64,000 bases of DNA, taken from NCBI GenBank assembly GCA_022801435.1, contig JAAWSG010000003.1, forward strand, positions 30,321 to 94,320, read 5' to 3'. Made by a program: the position numbers and the translations under genes. Source of the stretch: Lawsonibacter sp. (lineage in GTDB: Bacteria > Bacillota > Clostridia > Oscillospirales > Oscillospiraceae). Each line of letters starts with the position of its first letter. Position 1 is the stretch's first letter. Under the pieces are notes generated by a model. The model was not told the DNA's origin. It worked only from the letters and a program-made list of their open reading frames with translations, and searched no databases. Of this stretch, positions 42,480 through 51,114 are shown one piece after another.

Positions 42480-42688
42480 TCGTGATACGCCTTGACCGGA
42501 TGCTGGCGGACCGGAAAATGCGGCTGAACGACCTGGCCGCCCAGGTGGGGATATCCAACGTAAACCTCTCCTATCTGAAGACGGGGAAGGTGAAGGCGGT
42601 CCGGTTCAGCACGCTGGACGCCATCTGCAAGGTCCTGCACTGCCAGCCCGGGGATATTTTGGAGTATGTGGAGGAGGAAACCCCATAG
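42476..42688 (+). CDS. Small Cro/CI (YozG-like) HTH regulator
   Basis: 70 residues, almost entirely one XRE helix-turn-helix: MLADRKMRLNDLAAQVGISNVNLSYLKTGKVKAVRFSTLDAICKVLHCQPGDILEYVEEE. This is the classic partner of DUF2975 proteins, and its start overlaps the DUF2975 stop by 4 bases. It probably binds near its own promoter. A bidirectional terminator follows. Confidence 0.92.
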   Translation: MIVIRLDRMLADRKMRLNDLAAQVGISNVNLSYLKTGKVKAVRFSTLDAICKVLHCQPGDILEYVEEETP

Positions 42689-42702
42689 CCCCTGCCCAGA
42701 TG

Positions 42703-42745
42703 AAAACCAGAGCGGTCCCTTTAGATGGGGCCGCTCTGGTTTTTG
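42703..42745. terminator. Bidirectional terminator between HTH and glycosyltransferase genes
   Basis: AAAACCAGAGCGG-CCC pairs with GGG-CCGCTCTGGTTTT. A-runs and T-runs at both ends allow it to stop transcription from both sides. Confidence 0.9.
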
Positions 42746-42760
42746 AATTTAGAGGAGGGG

Positions 42761-43789
42761 TCAGTTGAACTTGTAAATTCGCCGGGCCAGCCGGTACAGG
42801 CCCACGGACAGCCGCCGCCCCTGATAGCCGGGAAAGTTGCCCACCGCGGACACGGCCAGGTACTTCATCCGGTGGTAGATGCCTGAGTCCACCGTGCGCA
42901 GGTACTCCCACAGCTCGGTCTTGCTGCCCAGGCACTCCGGGGTCCCGGCGATCTCCAGGAAGATGGAGGAGATGGTCATCATCATGGCCAGATAGCTGAA
43001 CATGTACCGTCCCAGCTTCTTGTGCTGGGCGGAGACCTCCCGCAGGTTGTGGGCGTCGATCATGATGCGGGTGATGCGCACCTGCTGGTCCACCCGGCCC
43101 ACCATGACCTTCTCGTTGACGCTCTGGTCCGCCCGGCCGATGAAGTAGCGGTAGAGGTCCACGTCCATATAGTAGATGTTCTTCACCCAGGGCAGGGGCT
43201 GATAGACAAAGATGTTGTCCACGTAGAAGGTGTGCTTGGGCAGCTCCAGGCCGCAGTCCCGCAGCAGCTGGGTGCGGTAGATGACCGAGTGCATCAGCAG
43301 GTACTGGGAGGGACGGAACCGCCCGATGTGGTCCCAGCCGAAGACCCGCCCCACCGGGAAGACGTTGCGGTAGTGCATCACCCGCCGGGTGTTGTCCTCC
43401 GCGTGCTCATAGACGTAGTTGGAGACCATCATGTCCACCGGCTTTTGGTCCCGGACGAACTGCCGCAGCTTGTCCAGCACCTTGCGGAGGGCGGGGACAT
43501 CCAGCCAGTCGTCCGAGTCCACCACCTTGTAGTAGATGCCCCGGGCGTTCCGCAGGCCCTGGTTGACCCCCTCGCCGTGGCCGCCGTTCTCCTGGTGAAT
43601 GACCCGGACGGTGTCGGGGTACTGCTGGGCGTACCGGTCGCAGATGGCGGGGGTGTCGTCCTTGGTGGAGCCGTCGTCCACCAGAATGATCTCAATGTCC
43701 TCCCCCCCCTGGAGGATGGTCTCGATGCAGTGGTCCATGTACGCCGCCGAGTTGTAGCAGGGGACGGCGAAGGTAATCAGCTTTTCCAT
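42761..43789 (-). CDS. Family 2 glycosyltransferase
   Basis: 342 residues with a GT-A fold start FAVPCYNSAAYMDHCIETIL, the nucleotide-binding ILVDDGSTKDDT and the metal-binding VVDSDDWLD. It transfers an activated sugar to a surface polymer or lipid; the acceptor is unknown. The adjacent UDP-galactopyranose mutase makes UDP-galactofuranose, so a galactofuranosyltransferase role is plausible but unproven. It lies 46 bases after glf on the same strand and has no membrane helices. Confidence 0.9.
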   Translation of the reverse strand: MEKLITFAVPCYNSAAYMDHCIETILQGGEDIEIILVDDGSTKDDTPAICDRYAQQYPDTVRVIHQENGGHGEGVNQGLRNARGIYYKVVDSDDWLDVPALRKVLDKLRQFVRDQKPVDMMVSNYVYEHAEDNTRRVMHYRNVFPVGRVFGWDHIGRFRPSQYLLMHSVIYRTQLLRDCGLELPKHTFYVDNIFVYQPLPWVKNIYYMDVDLYRYFIGRADQSVNEKVMVGRVDQQVRITRIMIDAHNLREVSAQHKKLGRYMFSYLAMMMTISSIFLEIAGTPECLGSKTELWEYLRTVDSGIYHRMKYLAVSAVGNFPGYQGRRLSVGLYRLARRIYKFN

Positions 43790-43835
43790 TGGTCAATTCT
43801 CCTAATATTAGTTTCTTCCGCCCCGCGGGGGAATT

Positions 43836-45068
43836 TTACAGCCGGTCCGCCAGCGCTAGGGCCCGGGCGGTAATGGCATCCATATTGTAGTACTTGTACT
43901 CCGCCAGGCGGCCCAGAAGGTGGAGGTTGGGATACTTCTCCGCCTCCGCCGCGTATTGGGCGTACAGGGCGTTGTTCTCCGGGTTTATGATGGCGTAGTA
44001 GGGGATCTCCCCCGCCGCCCCGGTATAGGCCCGGGAGTACTCCTTGACGATGGTGGTCACTCCGGGCAGCTCCTGGCCGGTGAGGCGCTTAAATTCGGTG
44101 ATGCGGGTGTAGTCCTCGTCCATGGTGTAGTTTACCGTGGCGTGGGTCTGGAAAAAATCTCCTCCCCGCAGAGGGTGGTCCAGGTCGGGATAGGGGGCGT
44201 GGGGGGCGGTGTAATCCCGGCCCTGCCAGGTCTCGAACACGAAGTCCAGGGTCCGGTAGGGCAGGGGGCCGAACCGGAAGCCGAACAGCTCGTCCGCCTG
44301 GCCGGTGTAGAGGACCGGACCGTCAAAGGGGACTCCGTCCAGCCGGATGTTACCCTCCCGCAGCTCCAGCCGGTCCAGAGCGTCCGTCCCCAGTTCCACG
44401 GTGATGCTGGGGTGGTCCAGCATCCGGGCAAAGAGCTTGGTGTAGCCCTCCAGCGGCATCCCCTGATAGGTGTCCTGGAAGTAGCGGTCGTCCCGGGAGA
44501 GGAAGACGGGGACCCGGGCGGTGGTGTTGGGGTCGATGTCCTCCGGCCGCTGGCCCCACTGCTTCATGGTGTAGCGGACAAAGACGTGCTCATACACATA
44601 GTCCGCGATGGCGGAAATCTCAGGGTCGGGATTTTGCCGCAGCTCCAGGATGGTGACTTTCTTCTCTGCCCCGTAGACAGCAATCAGCTTCTCCCCCAGT
44701 CGTTTGCCCTCCTCCGCCCCGAACGCCTCCTCCAGAGAGGTGAGGTTGAAGGGGACGGGGTATTGCAGCCGCCAGCCCCGCCGGTCCGGGTGGGCCGGGT
44801 CGGGGATGTTGGCCGCCACCCGGTGCTGGTAGTCCCGCCATTGGGTAAACCGGGACAGAAATTCAAACACCTGCCTGTCGTTGGTGTGGAAGATATGGGG
44901 GCCGTATTGGTGGATGAGCACCCCGTGCTGGTCCAGACAGTCGTAAGCGTTGCCGGCGATGTGGTCCCGGCGCTCCAGCAGCAGCACCCGCCGCCCCTTC
45001 TCCGCCAAAACCCTGGCCGCCGCCGCGCCCGCGTAGCCCGCTCCGGCGATGAGTACGTCGCAGGTCAA
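43836..45068 (-). CDS. glf: UDP-galactopyranose mutase
   Basis: 410 residues from TTG 45068, 6 bases after GAGAGGTG; GTG 45077 is possible but too close to that site. The flavoenzyme converts UDP-galactopyranose to UDP-galactofuranose for cell-surface glycans. The FAD-binding start DVLIAGAGYAGAAAARVLAEKG, the HQYGPHIFHTND motif, RVPVFLSRDDRYFQDTYQGMPLEGYTKL and the C-terminal LLGRLAEYKYYNMD segment are diagnostic. It forms an operon with the glycosyltransferase. Confidence 0.95.
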   Translation of the reverse strand: MTCDVLIAGAGYAGAAAARVLAEKGRRVLLLERRDHIAGNAYDCLDQHGVLIHQYGPHIFHTNDRQVFEFLSRFTQWRDYQHRVAANIPDPAHPDRRGWRLQYPVPFNLTSLEEAFGAEEGKRLGEKLIAVYGAEKKVTILELRQNPDPEISAIADYVYEHVFVRYTMKQWGQRPEDIDPNTTARVPVFLSRDDRYFQDTYQGMPLEGYTKLFARMLDHPSITVELGTDALDRLELREGNIRLDGVPFDGPVLYTGQADELFGFRFGPLPYRTLDFVFETWQGRDYTAPHAPYPDLDHPLRGGDFFQTHATVNYTMDEDYTRITEFKRLTGQELPGVTTIVKEYSRAYTGAAGEIPYYAIINPENNALYAQYAAEAEKYPNLHLLGRLAEYKYYNMDAITARALALADRL

Positions 45069-45121
45069 AGCAATCACCTCTCCGCGCCCCGGAACCGGAG
45101 CGACTTGTTTCGTTCCTGCCC

Positions 45122-45150
45122 ATTATACTACACTTTCCGCCAAATGCAAA
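45122..45150 (-). promoter_or_regulatory. Promoter of glf-glycosyltransferase operon
   Basis: On the reverse strand TTTGCA and TATAAT are separated by 17 bases, about 54 bases before the glf start. Confidence 0.7.
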
Positions 45151-45294
45151 TTAAAATTCCTTGAAGATTGTAAAATCCGGCGCAGAACCCCCTGGGGCCC
45201 CTTCATTTTTTCCAGAAGCTGCCGATATAAGGAGTATAGCACGGCCGCACGGCGGGAGCGGAATGCTGCATACAGGTGGAGGAGGGAACAGAGC

Positions 45295-45999
45295 ATGGCG
45301 GTAACAGGGACACAGGGCGCGGCCCAGAGCCAGTATCCGGCTGGAGGGGAGGCGCTTGTCTCCGCGCTGGAGCGGGAGCGGTCAGAGGCTCCGGACCTGT
45401 GGGAGATGATGAAGGAGGCCAAAGAGAAGGGGGAGGCCCGGCGCCAGCAGCTCCAGCTGCCCAAGAACAGCGCCCGGTACGGGGACGCCCCCCTGGAGGC
45501 CTACGCCCGCCTGTCCCGGGCGAAGAACAAGGCCCAGGTCTCCTCCGCCTCGGGGTACGCCAGGAGGCAGATTGCCCAGCTCCAGGCCGCCAAGCGCACG
45601 GACCCGGAGAACGCCCAACGCATCCAGGCGGCCATCAACCAGCTGCGCAAGGCGGTGAACCGGGCGGGGAAAAAGAGCCGGGAGCTGGAGCGGGAGAAGC
45701 TGACCGACACCCGCCGCAAGCGCCTGGAGGAGGAGAACCGCCGCCGGGAGGCCCAGCGGCTCAAGCTGGCCCAAAACAGAAGCCGGACCATGCGGATACT
45801 CCGGGAGGCGGGCTATTTGCAGGAGGCGGCGGTGGACAACCGGCAGCAGAACCAGCTCGCCGCCGCCCGGATGGAACTGCGGGAGCAGGCCCAGAAGCTG
45901 GCCGCCTCCGCCGCGCCCAGTCCGGAGGCGGGTATCCAGCAGTACGCCGCCGCCCAGACCCCCGAGGCCCCCGCCGGGGAGATCAATGTGGCGACCTGA
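45295..45999 (+). CDS. Coiled-coil protein of unknown function
   Basis: 234 residues from ATG 45295 after GGAGGAGGG. It has no signal peptide or membrane helix. Residues about 85-200 are highly charged and Ala/Arg/Glu/Gln-rich with heptad-like spacing (RRQIAQLQAAKRTDPENAQRIQAAINQLRKAV, KKSRELEREKL), predicting a long coiled coil; the ends are Ala/Pro/Gln-rich. It may be a scaffold or filament protein. No family is recognised. A good terminator follows. Confidence 0.75.
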   Translation: MAVTGTQGAAQSQYPAGGEALVSALERERSEAPDLWEMMKEAKEKGEARRQQLQLPKNSARYGDAPLEAYARLSRAKNKAQVSSASGYARRQIAQLQAAKRTDPENAQRIQAAINQLRKAVNRAGKKSRELEREKLTDTRRKRLEEENRRREAQRLKLAQNRSRTMRILREAGYLQEAAVDNRQQNQLAAARMELREQAQKLAASAAPSPEAGIQQYAAAQTPEAPAGEINVAT

Positions 46000-46018
46000 G
46001 CAATACCGGCCCCAGCAC

Positions 46019-46060
46019 CGCCAGGGACACGGAGATGTGACGTGTCCCCGGCGTTTTTTT
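46019..46060 (+). terminator. Terminator of the coiled-coil gene
   Basis: CGCC-GGGACACG pairs with CGTGTCCC-GGCG and is followed by seven T. Confidence 0.9.
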
Positions 46061-46182
46061 ATCGGATTTTCTCTCTTTCCAAGGGGGAGGGAATGTGGTA
46101 AAATAAAATAACTGCCCTGCGGCCCGCCCCAAGGAGAGATTGGCGCGGGCCCCACTCTATCAGAAAAATGAGGTGGCTGTCT

Positions 46183-49100
46183 ATGAACGAAAAGCTGGTC
46201 CGCCAGGTCAGCCGGGAGATTGCGGAGGCCCTGTCCGCCGGTCAGCCCGACCGCTATCCCAGCCGGCGCGCGGCGCTGGAGCTGCTGCGGTCCCCCCACT
46301 GGACCCAGGGGCTGGACGGACTCTTCCCCATCCAGGGACGCCTGAGCTGCCTGAAGGTGCTGGAGCTGTGCGCGCCCGTTCTGGAGCGGCTCTGCCCCAA
46401 GGCGCCGGAGCAGGGCTGGGGGCCGTTCTGCTATCAGTATGTGTGCCGCATCATGTTCCCCAACAACGGCTTCGCGCCCGAGGCGGAGGCGTGCGGCCCC
46501 GGGGCGCGGTTCTATCTCACCGTGCTCCAGGTGCTGCTGGACCACGAGCGGGCCGCCCTCCCCTTCGACCCCATGTGGGACTTCCAGTTCCTGAGCGAGG
46601 AGGAGTATGAGGACTGCGACAAGGCCCGGGAGTACCGCCGCTTCCTGGCCGCCTGGCGGGGGGAGTTCCTCTATGAGCTCATGCGCCTGGGCCTGGAGGT
46701 CACCCCCTTCAAGACCCTCAGCCACATCTCCGGGGTACACTACATCGCCATGACCGCCGCCCAGGGGCTGAAGCGGGCGGGGGTGGAGGTGGACCTGGCC
46801 CTCATCTCCGCCGCCGCCGCCGCCCACGACGTGGGGAAATTCGGCTGCCGCCCCGGGGAGCGGGTCCCCTACCTCCACTACTACTACACCGACCAGTGGC
46901 TCACCGGCCGGCGGATGGAGGACATCAGCCATATCGCCTCCAACCACTCCACCTGGGACCTGGAGCTGGACGACCTGTCGGTGGAGTCCCTTTTGCTGAT
47001 CTACGCCGACTTCCGCTCCAAGTCCGAGCGGGACAGCCAGGGGAAGGAGATCGTGGTCCTCTACCCCCTGGACGAGTCCTATCAGGTCATCCTCTCCAAG
47101 CTGGACAACGTGGACACCATGAAGCGCCGCCGGTACGAGTTCGTCTACAGCAAGCTCCGGGATTTTGAGGACTATATGCGCTCCCTGGGGGTGGATGTGG
47201 ACCTCACCGGCCAGCCCCAGATCCCCGCCCCTCCCAAGGCCCCCGCCCTCATGGGACAGGAGGAGACCCTGAACAGCCTGATCCAGCTGTCGGTGGAGCA
47301 CAACCTGCGCCTGATGCACATGCTGTCCAACGAGCGGAAGTTCGGCAACATCATCGAGGGGGCCCGCTCCACCAAGAGCTGGCAGCAGCTGCGGGCCTAC
47401 CTCAACATCTTTGAGGAGTATTTTACCTACCTGTCCGTCCGGCAGAAGACCCAGGCCCTCTCCTTCCTCTATGAGCTGCTGGTCCACCGCGAGGGGGATA
47501 TCCGCCGCCAGGCCGCCGCCCTCATCGGCCAGATCATCGCCCGCTTCCACCTGGTCTATCAGAAGGAAATCCCCGCCGACGCGGAGCACGACCCGGCGGA
47601 GGAGGTCCCCTTTACCCTGTGGGAGCAGTATCTGGACATGATCCTCTTCCCCGACCACCGCACCACCCAGCAGCAGCGCTCCCACATGGGCTATACCCTG
47701 AAGCTGGCCATCGCCGCCATGCTGGAGCACGCCCGGCCCGGGGACATCCCCCGCTTCCTGGACGCCATTCTGAAGTACTGCACCGAGCCCGAGAAGATCG
47801 CCCCCGACACCGCCTTCACCCTGCTGGACGCCGTGCGCTACCTGCCCCCCCGCCACTACGGGGAGGAGACCCGGGAGCAGCTGATCCGCTTTGCCGCCTG
47901 CTATGTCACCTCGGACGACCTGCGCCTGGTCACCGCCGGCCTGGAGTTTTTGCGGGAGGCCCAGCGCTCCATTCCCCGCAGCCACCCCCAGATGGCCCGC
48001 ATCGTTCAGGCCGCCCGCACGGTGCGCTCCAAGCAGCTGACCACCCTCTTCCTCCAGTACAAGATCCTCTGCCGGGCGGGGGAGGACGCGGCCGAGCTGG
48101 AGCAGGCCCTGTACGGCACCGACATCACCAGCGAGGTCTTTTTGGACAACCTGAAGACCGCTACCCCCTGGATTGTCAAGGTGGCCGGGGTGGAGCTGCT
48201 CCGGGACCAGGTGACCCACGGGGTCAAGACCCACATCCTCCACATTGCCACCCACTTCTCCAACCTGGTCAAGGTGTCCGAGCGGGTGGTGGTCCGGAAC
48301 ACCGCCGGCTTCGCGCTCATCTACACCCTGTCCATGCTCAGCCGGGATCAGAGGAATGAGGTGGTGGTGGAGCTGGGCAAGGGGCTGGAGATGGGCCAGT
48401 ATGAGATCTCCAAATACATCCCGGTGTATCTGGGCGGGGCGGCCCTCTACCTCCACCCCAGCGAGCTGGACGAGCAGGTGCTCTGGCTCAAGGAGCTGCT
48501 GGGCTCCCCCAACGACTCCGCCGTGGCCGGGGCGCTGAACACCATCGCGGTGCTCCTCCAGCACTACCCCGGCTACCGCAGCCGCTTCTCCGAGCCGGAG
48601 CGGGTCTATGAGGCCCGCCGCCAGACCCTGCTGGGACTTCTCCTCCAGGGGCTGGCCCACTACCGGGAGGCGGTGCGGCAGGAGGCCCTGCTGGTCACCG
48701 GAAAGCTCCTCTTCGAGAGCGCCATCCTGGACATGGACGAGAAGGCCCGCCTGTTCTCCCTGAGCTACCGGAAGCTGCTCTTCCTCACCAAGGAGGAGAC
48801 CCCCGGACAGGACCGCCTGACCTTCTTCTACCGGGCCGCCGCCCTGGCCCATATCAACCGCTTTATCGCCCTGCGCCGGCTGGACCACGGGCCCTTCACC
48901 TTTGAAAAGCCCCGGAAGGTCGCCTTCTTCCCCGGGACCTTCGACCCCTTCACCCTGTCCCACAAGGGGATCGTCCACGCCATCCGGGACCTGGGCTTTG
49001 AGGTCTATCTGGCGGTGGACGAGTTCTCCTGGTCCAAGAAGGCCCAGCCCCACCTGATCCGCCGGCAGATCGTCAGCCTGTCCATCGCCGGGGACTTCCA

Positions 49101-50979
49101 CGTCCACCTCTTCCCCGATGAGATCCCGGTGAACATCGCCAACCCCGCGGACCTGAAGCGGCTGGTGGAGCTCTTCCCCGGCCAGGAGGTGTACATCGTG
49201 GCGGGCAGTGACGTGGTGGTCAACGCCTCCTCCTACCAGGCGCCCCCCCAGCCCTACTCCATCCACCAGATGAACCACGTCATCTTCCGCCGGGCCGGAG
49301 AGCGGGAGCTGCCCCGGGACCTGCCCATCACCGGACATGTCATTCACCTCCAGCTCCCCCCGCACCTGGAGGACATCAGCTCCACCCGCATCCGGGAGAG
49401 CGTGGACCTGAACCGGGACATCTCCAGCTTCATCGACCCGGTTATCCAGGACTTCATCTATCAAAACGGCCTGTACCTCCGGGACGGACAGGAAAAACCC
49501 CTGCTCTACGCCGGGGATTTGGACTTCCTCTGGGCGGACGGGCTGGACGATGCCCTCATGGCGGAGCTGGCCCAGGCCCTTCCCGGCCAGGAGGAGGCCC
49601 TGAACGCCGCCAGGCGGTGGGGGGACCGGCTTCTGGTCCTCTACAGCACGAAGGACGGGCGGAAGCTGGGGTACTGCTGCTACCAGTGCCTGACCACATC
49701 CCAGCTCTTTGACGCCATGGAGGACCACCAGCTGGCCAACCGCATCCGTCTGCGCTCGGCGGGGAACGTGCTGCTCGTCGCCGTGCTGGCCGCGGACGAG
49801 AGCCAGAGCTACCGGGACCTGAGCCACCTGATTTTGTGCGAGCTGCTGGCCCGGGCCCTGGAGGAGGAGTATGTCTACGCCGTCTTCCAGCCCTGGGACC
49901 GTCAGATGCCCCCCGCCCTGGACGGGCTCCTGGCCCGGATGGGCTTCACCGCCCGGGAGGGGAACGCCCCCATCCGGGAGGTGAATATGCAGGCCCCCAC
50001 CGTGCTGATCCAGAACCTGTCCACCTCCATCCAGGAGCCCCTGGCCCAGAACGCCAGAGTGCGCTCCGCCATCCAGAGGGGGCATGAGCGGCTCCAGCTG
50101 GCTCTGACCGGCCTCTGCCCCGGCTCTCTGGTGCTTACCCTGTCCTCCGACCTCATCCACCACCGGCTGCTGGAGAAGATCACCCAGTACAACCAGGTCC
50201 CCTCCACCCCAACCGAGCCCCGGGTCCTGGGGGAGAATATGTGCGTCCCCTTCGGCAAGATGCTGCGGGGGAAGATTGTCCCCAACACGGTGACCAAGAC
50301 CATTCACACGGATAAGGTGTTCTCTCCCGACCTGAAGGAGAGCACGCTGGAGGCGTTCCCCTACTACTCCCCCATCCCCAGCCAGGTACGCACCATCAAA
50401 TCCTTCAACCGGCCGGTGATTTTGGTGGACGACCTGATGCACCCCGGCTTCCGGCTGGGGGTGCTGGGACCCATCCTGCGGCAGGAGCGGGTCCCGGTGA
50501 AGATGGTGCTGGTGGGGGTGCTGTCCGGCTATGGCAAGGACCTGATGCGGACCTGGGACCAGCCGGTGGACAGCGTCTACTTCCTGCCCCGGCTGGGCCA
50601 GTGGTTCGTTGAGTCCACCATGTACCCCTTTATCGGCGGCAATACCGTCCGGCGGCGCGCCTCCCCCGTCCCCGGACTGCTGCCCGGCATCAACCATATC
50701 CTCCCCTACGCGGTTCCCGCCTACACCTCCGACTGCGGTCAGGAGGCGGTCTTCCGGCTCTCCCGCACCTGCCTGGAGTGCTCCCTGGACCTGATGCGCA
50801 CCCTGGAGCAGGAGTACCGGATTCTCTATGGCCGGAACCTCACCCTCTCCCGCCTGCCGGAGGCGGTGATCCTCCCCCTCTGCCCCGATAAGGGGACCTG
50901 CCTGCACTACGACCCCAACCTGGCCGCCTCCGTCTATCTGGAGAACGACCTGGAGCAGCTCCTGCGGCAGAACCAGTAG
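46183..50979 (+). CDS. Giant HD / helical-repeat / nucleotidyltransferase / GNAT-like / PRTase-like fusion
   Basis: 1598 residues from ATG 46183 after AGGTGG; ATG 46168 is also possible. Order: an HD phosphohydrolase-like domain with AAHDVGKFG (His 215, Asp 216), a long alpha-helical repeat region (about 370-880), a NadD/cytidylyltransferase-type domain with FFPGTFDPFTLSHKG near 913 and ISSTRIRESV near 1065, a GNAT-like region (about 1146-1260), and a phosphoribosyltransferase-like segment RPVILVDDLMHPG near 1410. No membrane helices. Large proteins of this type are usually labelled only cytidyltransferase-related; function unknown. Confidence 0.8.
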   Translation: MNEKLVRQVSREIAEALSAGQPDRYPSRRAALELLRSPHWTQGLDGLFPIQGRLSCLKVLELCAPVLERLCPKAPEQGWGPFCYQYVCRIMFPNNGFAPEAEACGPGARFYLTVLQVLLDHERAALPFDPMWDFQFLSEEEYEDCDKAREYRRFLAAWRGEFLYELMRLGLEVTPFKTLSHISGVHYIAMTAAQGLKRAGVEVDLALISAAAAAHDVGKFGCRPGERVPYLHYYYTDQWLTGRRMEDISHIASNHSTWDLELDDLSVESLLLIYADFRSKSERDSQGKEIVVLYPLDESYQVILSKLDNVDTMKRRRYEFVYSKLRDFEDYMRSLGVDVDLTGQPQIPAPPKAPALMGQEETLNSLIQLSVEHNLRLMHMLSNERKFGNIIEGARSTKSWQQLRAYLNIFEEYFTYLSVRQKTQALSFLYELLVHREGDIRRQAAALIGQIIARFHLVYQKEIPADAEHDPAEEVPFTLWEQYLDMILFPDHRTTQQQRSHMGYTLKLAIAAMLEHARPGDIPRFLDAILKYCTEPEKIAPDTAFTLLDAVRYLPPRHYGEETREQLIRFAACYVTSDDLRLVTAGLEFLREAQRSIPRSHPQMARIVQAARTVRSKQLTTLFLQYKILCRAGEDAAELEQALYGTDITSEVFLDNLKTATPWIVKVAGVELLRDQVTHGVKTHILHIATHFSNLVKVSERVVVRNTAGFALIYTLSMLSRDQRNEVVVELGKGLEMGQYEISKYIPVYLGGAALYLHPSELDEQVLWLKELLGSPNDSAVAGALNTIAVLLQHYPGYRSRFSEPERVYEARRQTLLGLLLQGLAHYREAVRQEALLVTGKLLFESAILDMDEKARLFSLSYRKLLFLTKEETPGQDRLTFFYRAAALAHINRFIALRRLDHGPFTFEKPRKVAFFPGTFDPFTLSHKGIVHAIRDLGFEVYLAVDEFSWSKKAQPHLIRRQIVSLSIAGDFHVHLFPDEIPVNIANPADLKRLVELFPGQEVYIVAGSDVVVNASSYQAPPQPYSIHQMNHVIFRRAGERELPRDLPITGHVIHLQLPPHLEDISSTRIRESVDLNRDISSFIDPVIQDFIYQNGLYLRDGQEKPLLYAGDLDFLWADGLDDALMAELAQALPGQEEALNAARRWGDRLLVLYSTKDGRKLGYCCYQCLTTSQLFDAMEDHQLANRIRLRSAGNVLLVAVLAADESQSYRDLSHLILCELLARALEEEYVYAVFQPWDRQMPPALDGLLARMGFTAREGNAPIREVNMQAPTVLIQNLSTSIQEPLAQNARVRSAIQRGHERLQLALTGLCPGSLVLTLSSDLIHHRLLEKITQYNQVPSTPTEPRVLGENMCVPFGKMLRGKIVPNTVTKTIHTDKVFSPDLKESTLEAFPYYSPIPSQVRTIKSFNRPVILVDDLMHPGFRLGVLGPILRQERVPVKMVLVGVLSGYGKDLMRTWDQPVDSVYFLPRLGQWFVESTMYPFIGGNTVRRRASPVPGLLPGINHILPYAVPAYTSDCGQEAVFRLSRTCLECSLDLMRTLEQEYRILYGRNLTLSRLPEAVILPLCPDKGTCLHYDPNLAASVYLENDLEQLLRQNQ

Positions 50980-51013
50980 GCGATGGGCGGACACGCCGCG
51001 GGAACGCGTGCAG

Positions 51014-51071
51014 GGACACGGCTTGCCGCGTCCGCCGGGAACCGTCTCCGCTTCGGCTGGTGCGTCTGCGT
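51014..51071 (+). repeat. REP-like hairpin element, copy A
   Basis: A hairpin with a CTTG loop (GGACACGG / CCGCGTCC) is followed by GTCCGCCGG and later GGTGCGTCTGC. The same order occurs at 57679-57730 after another gene. Confidence 0.45.
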
Positions 51072-51114
51072 GCTGGGAAAGCCTCAGAAAACAACAACAG
51101 GACGTGATATCAAC

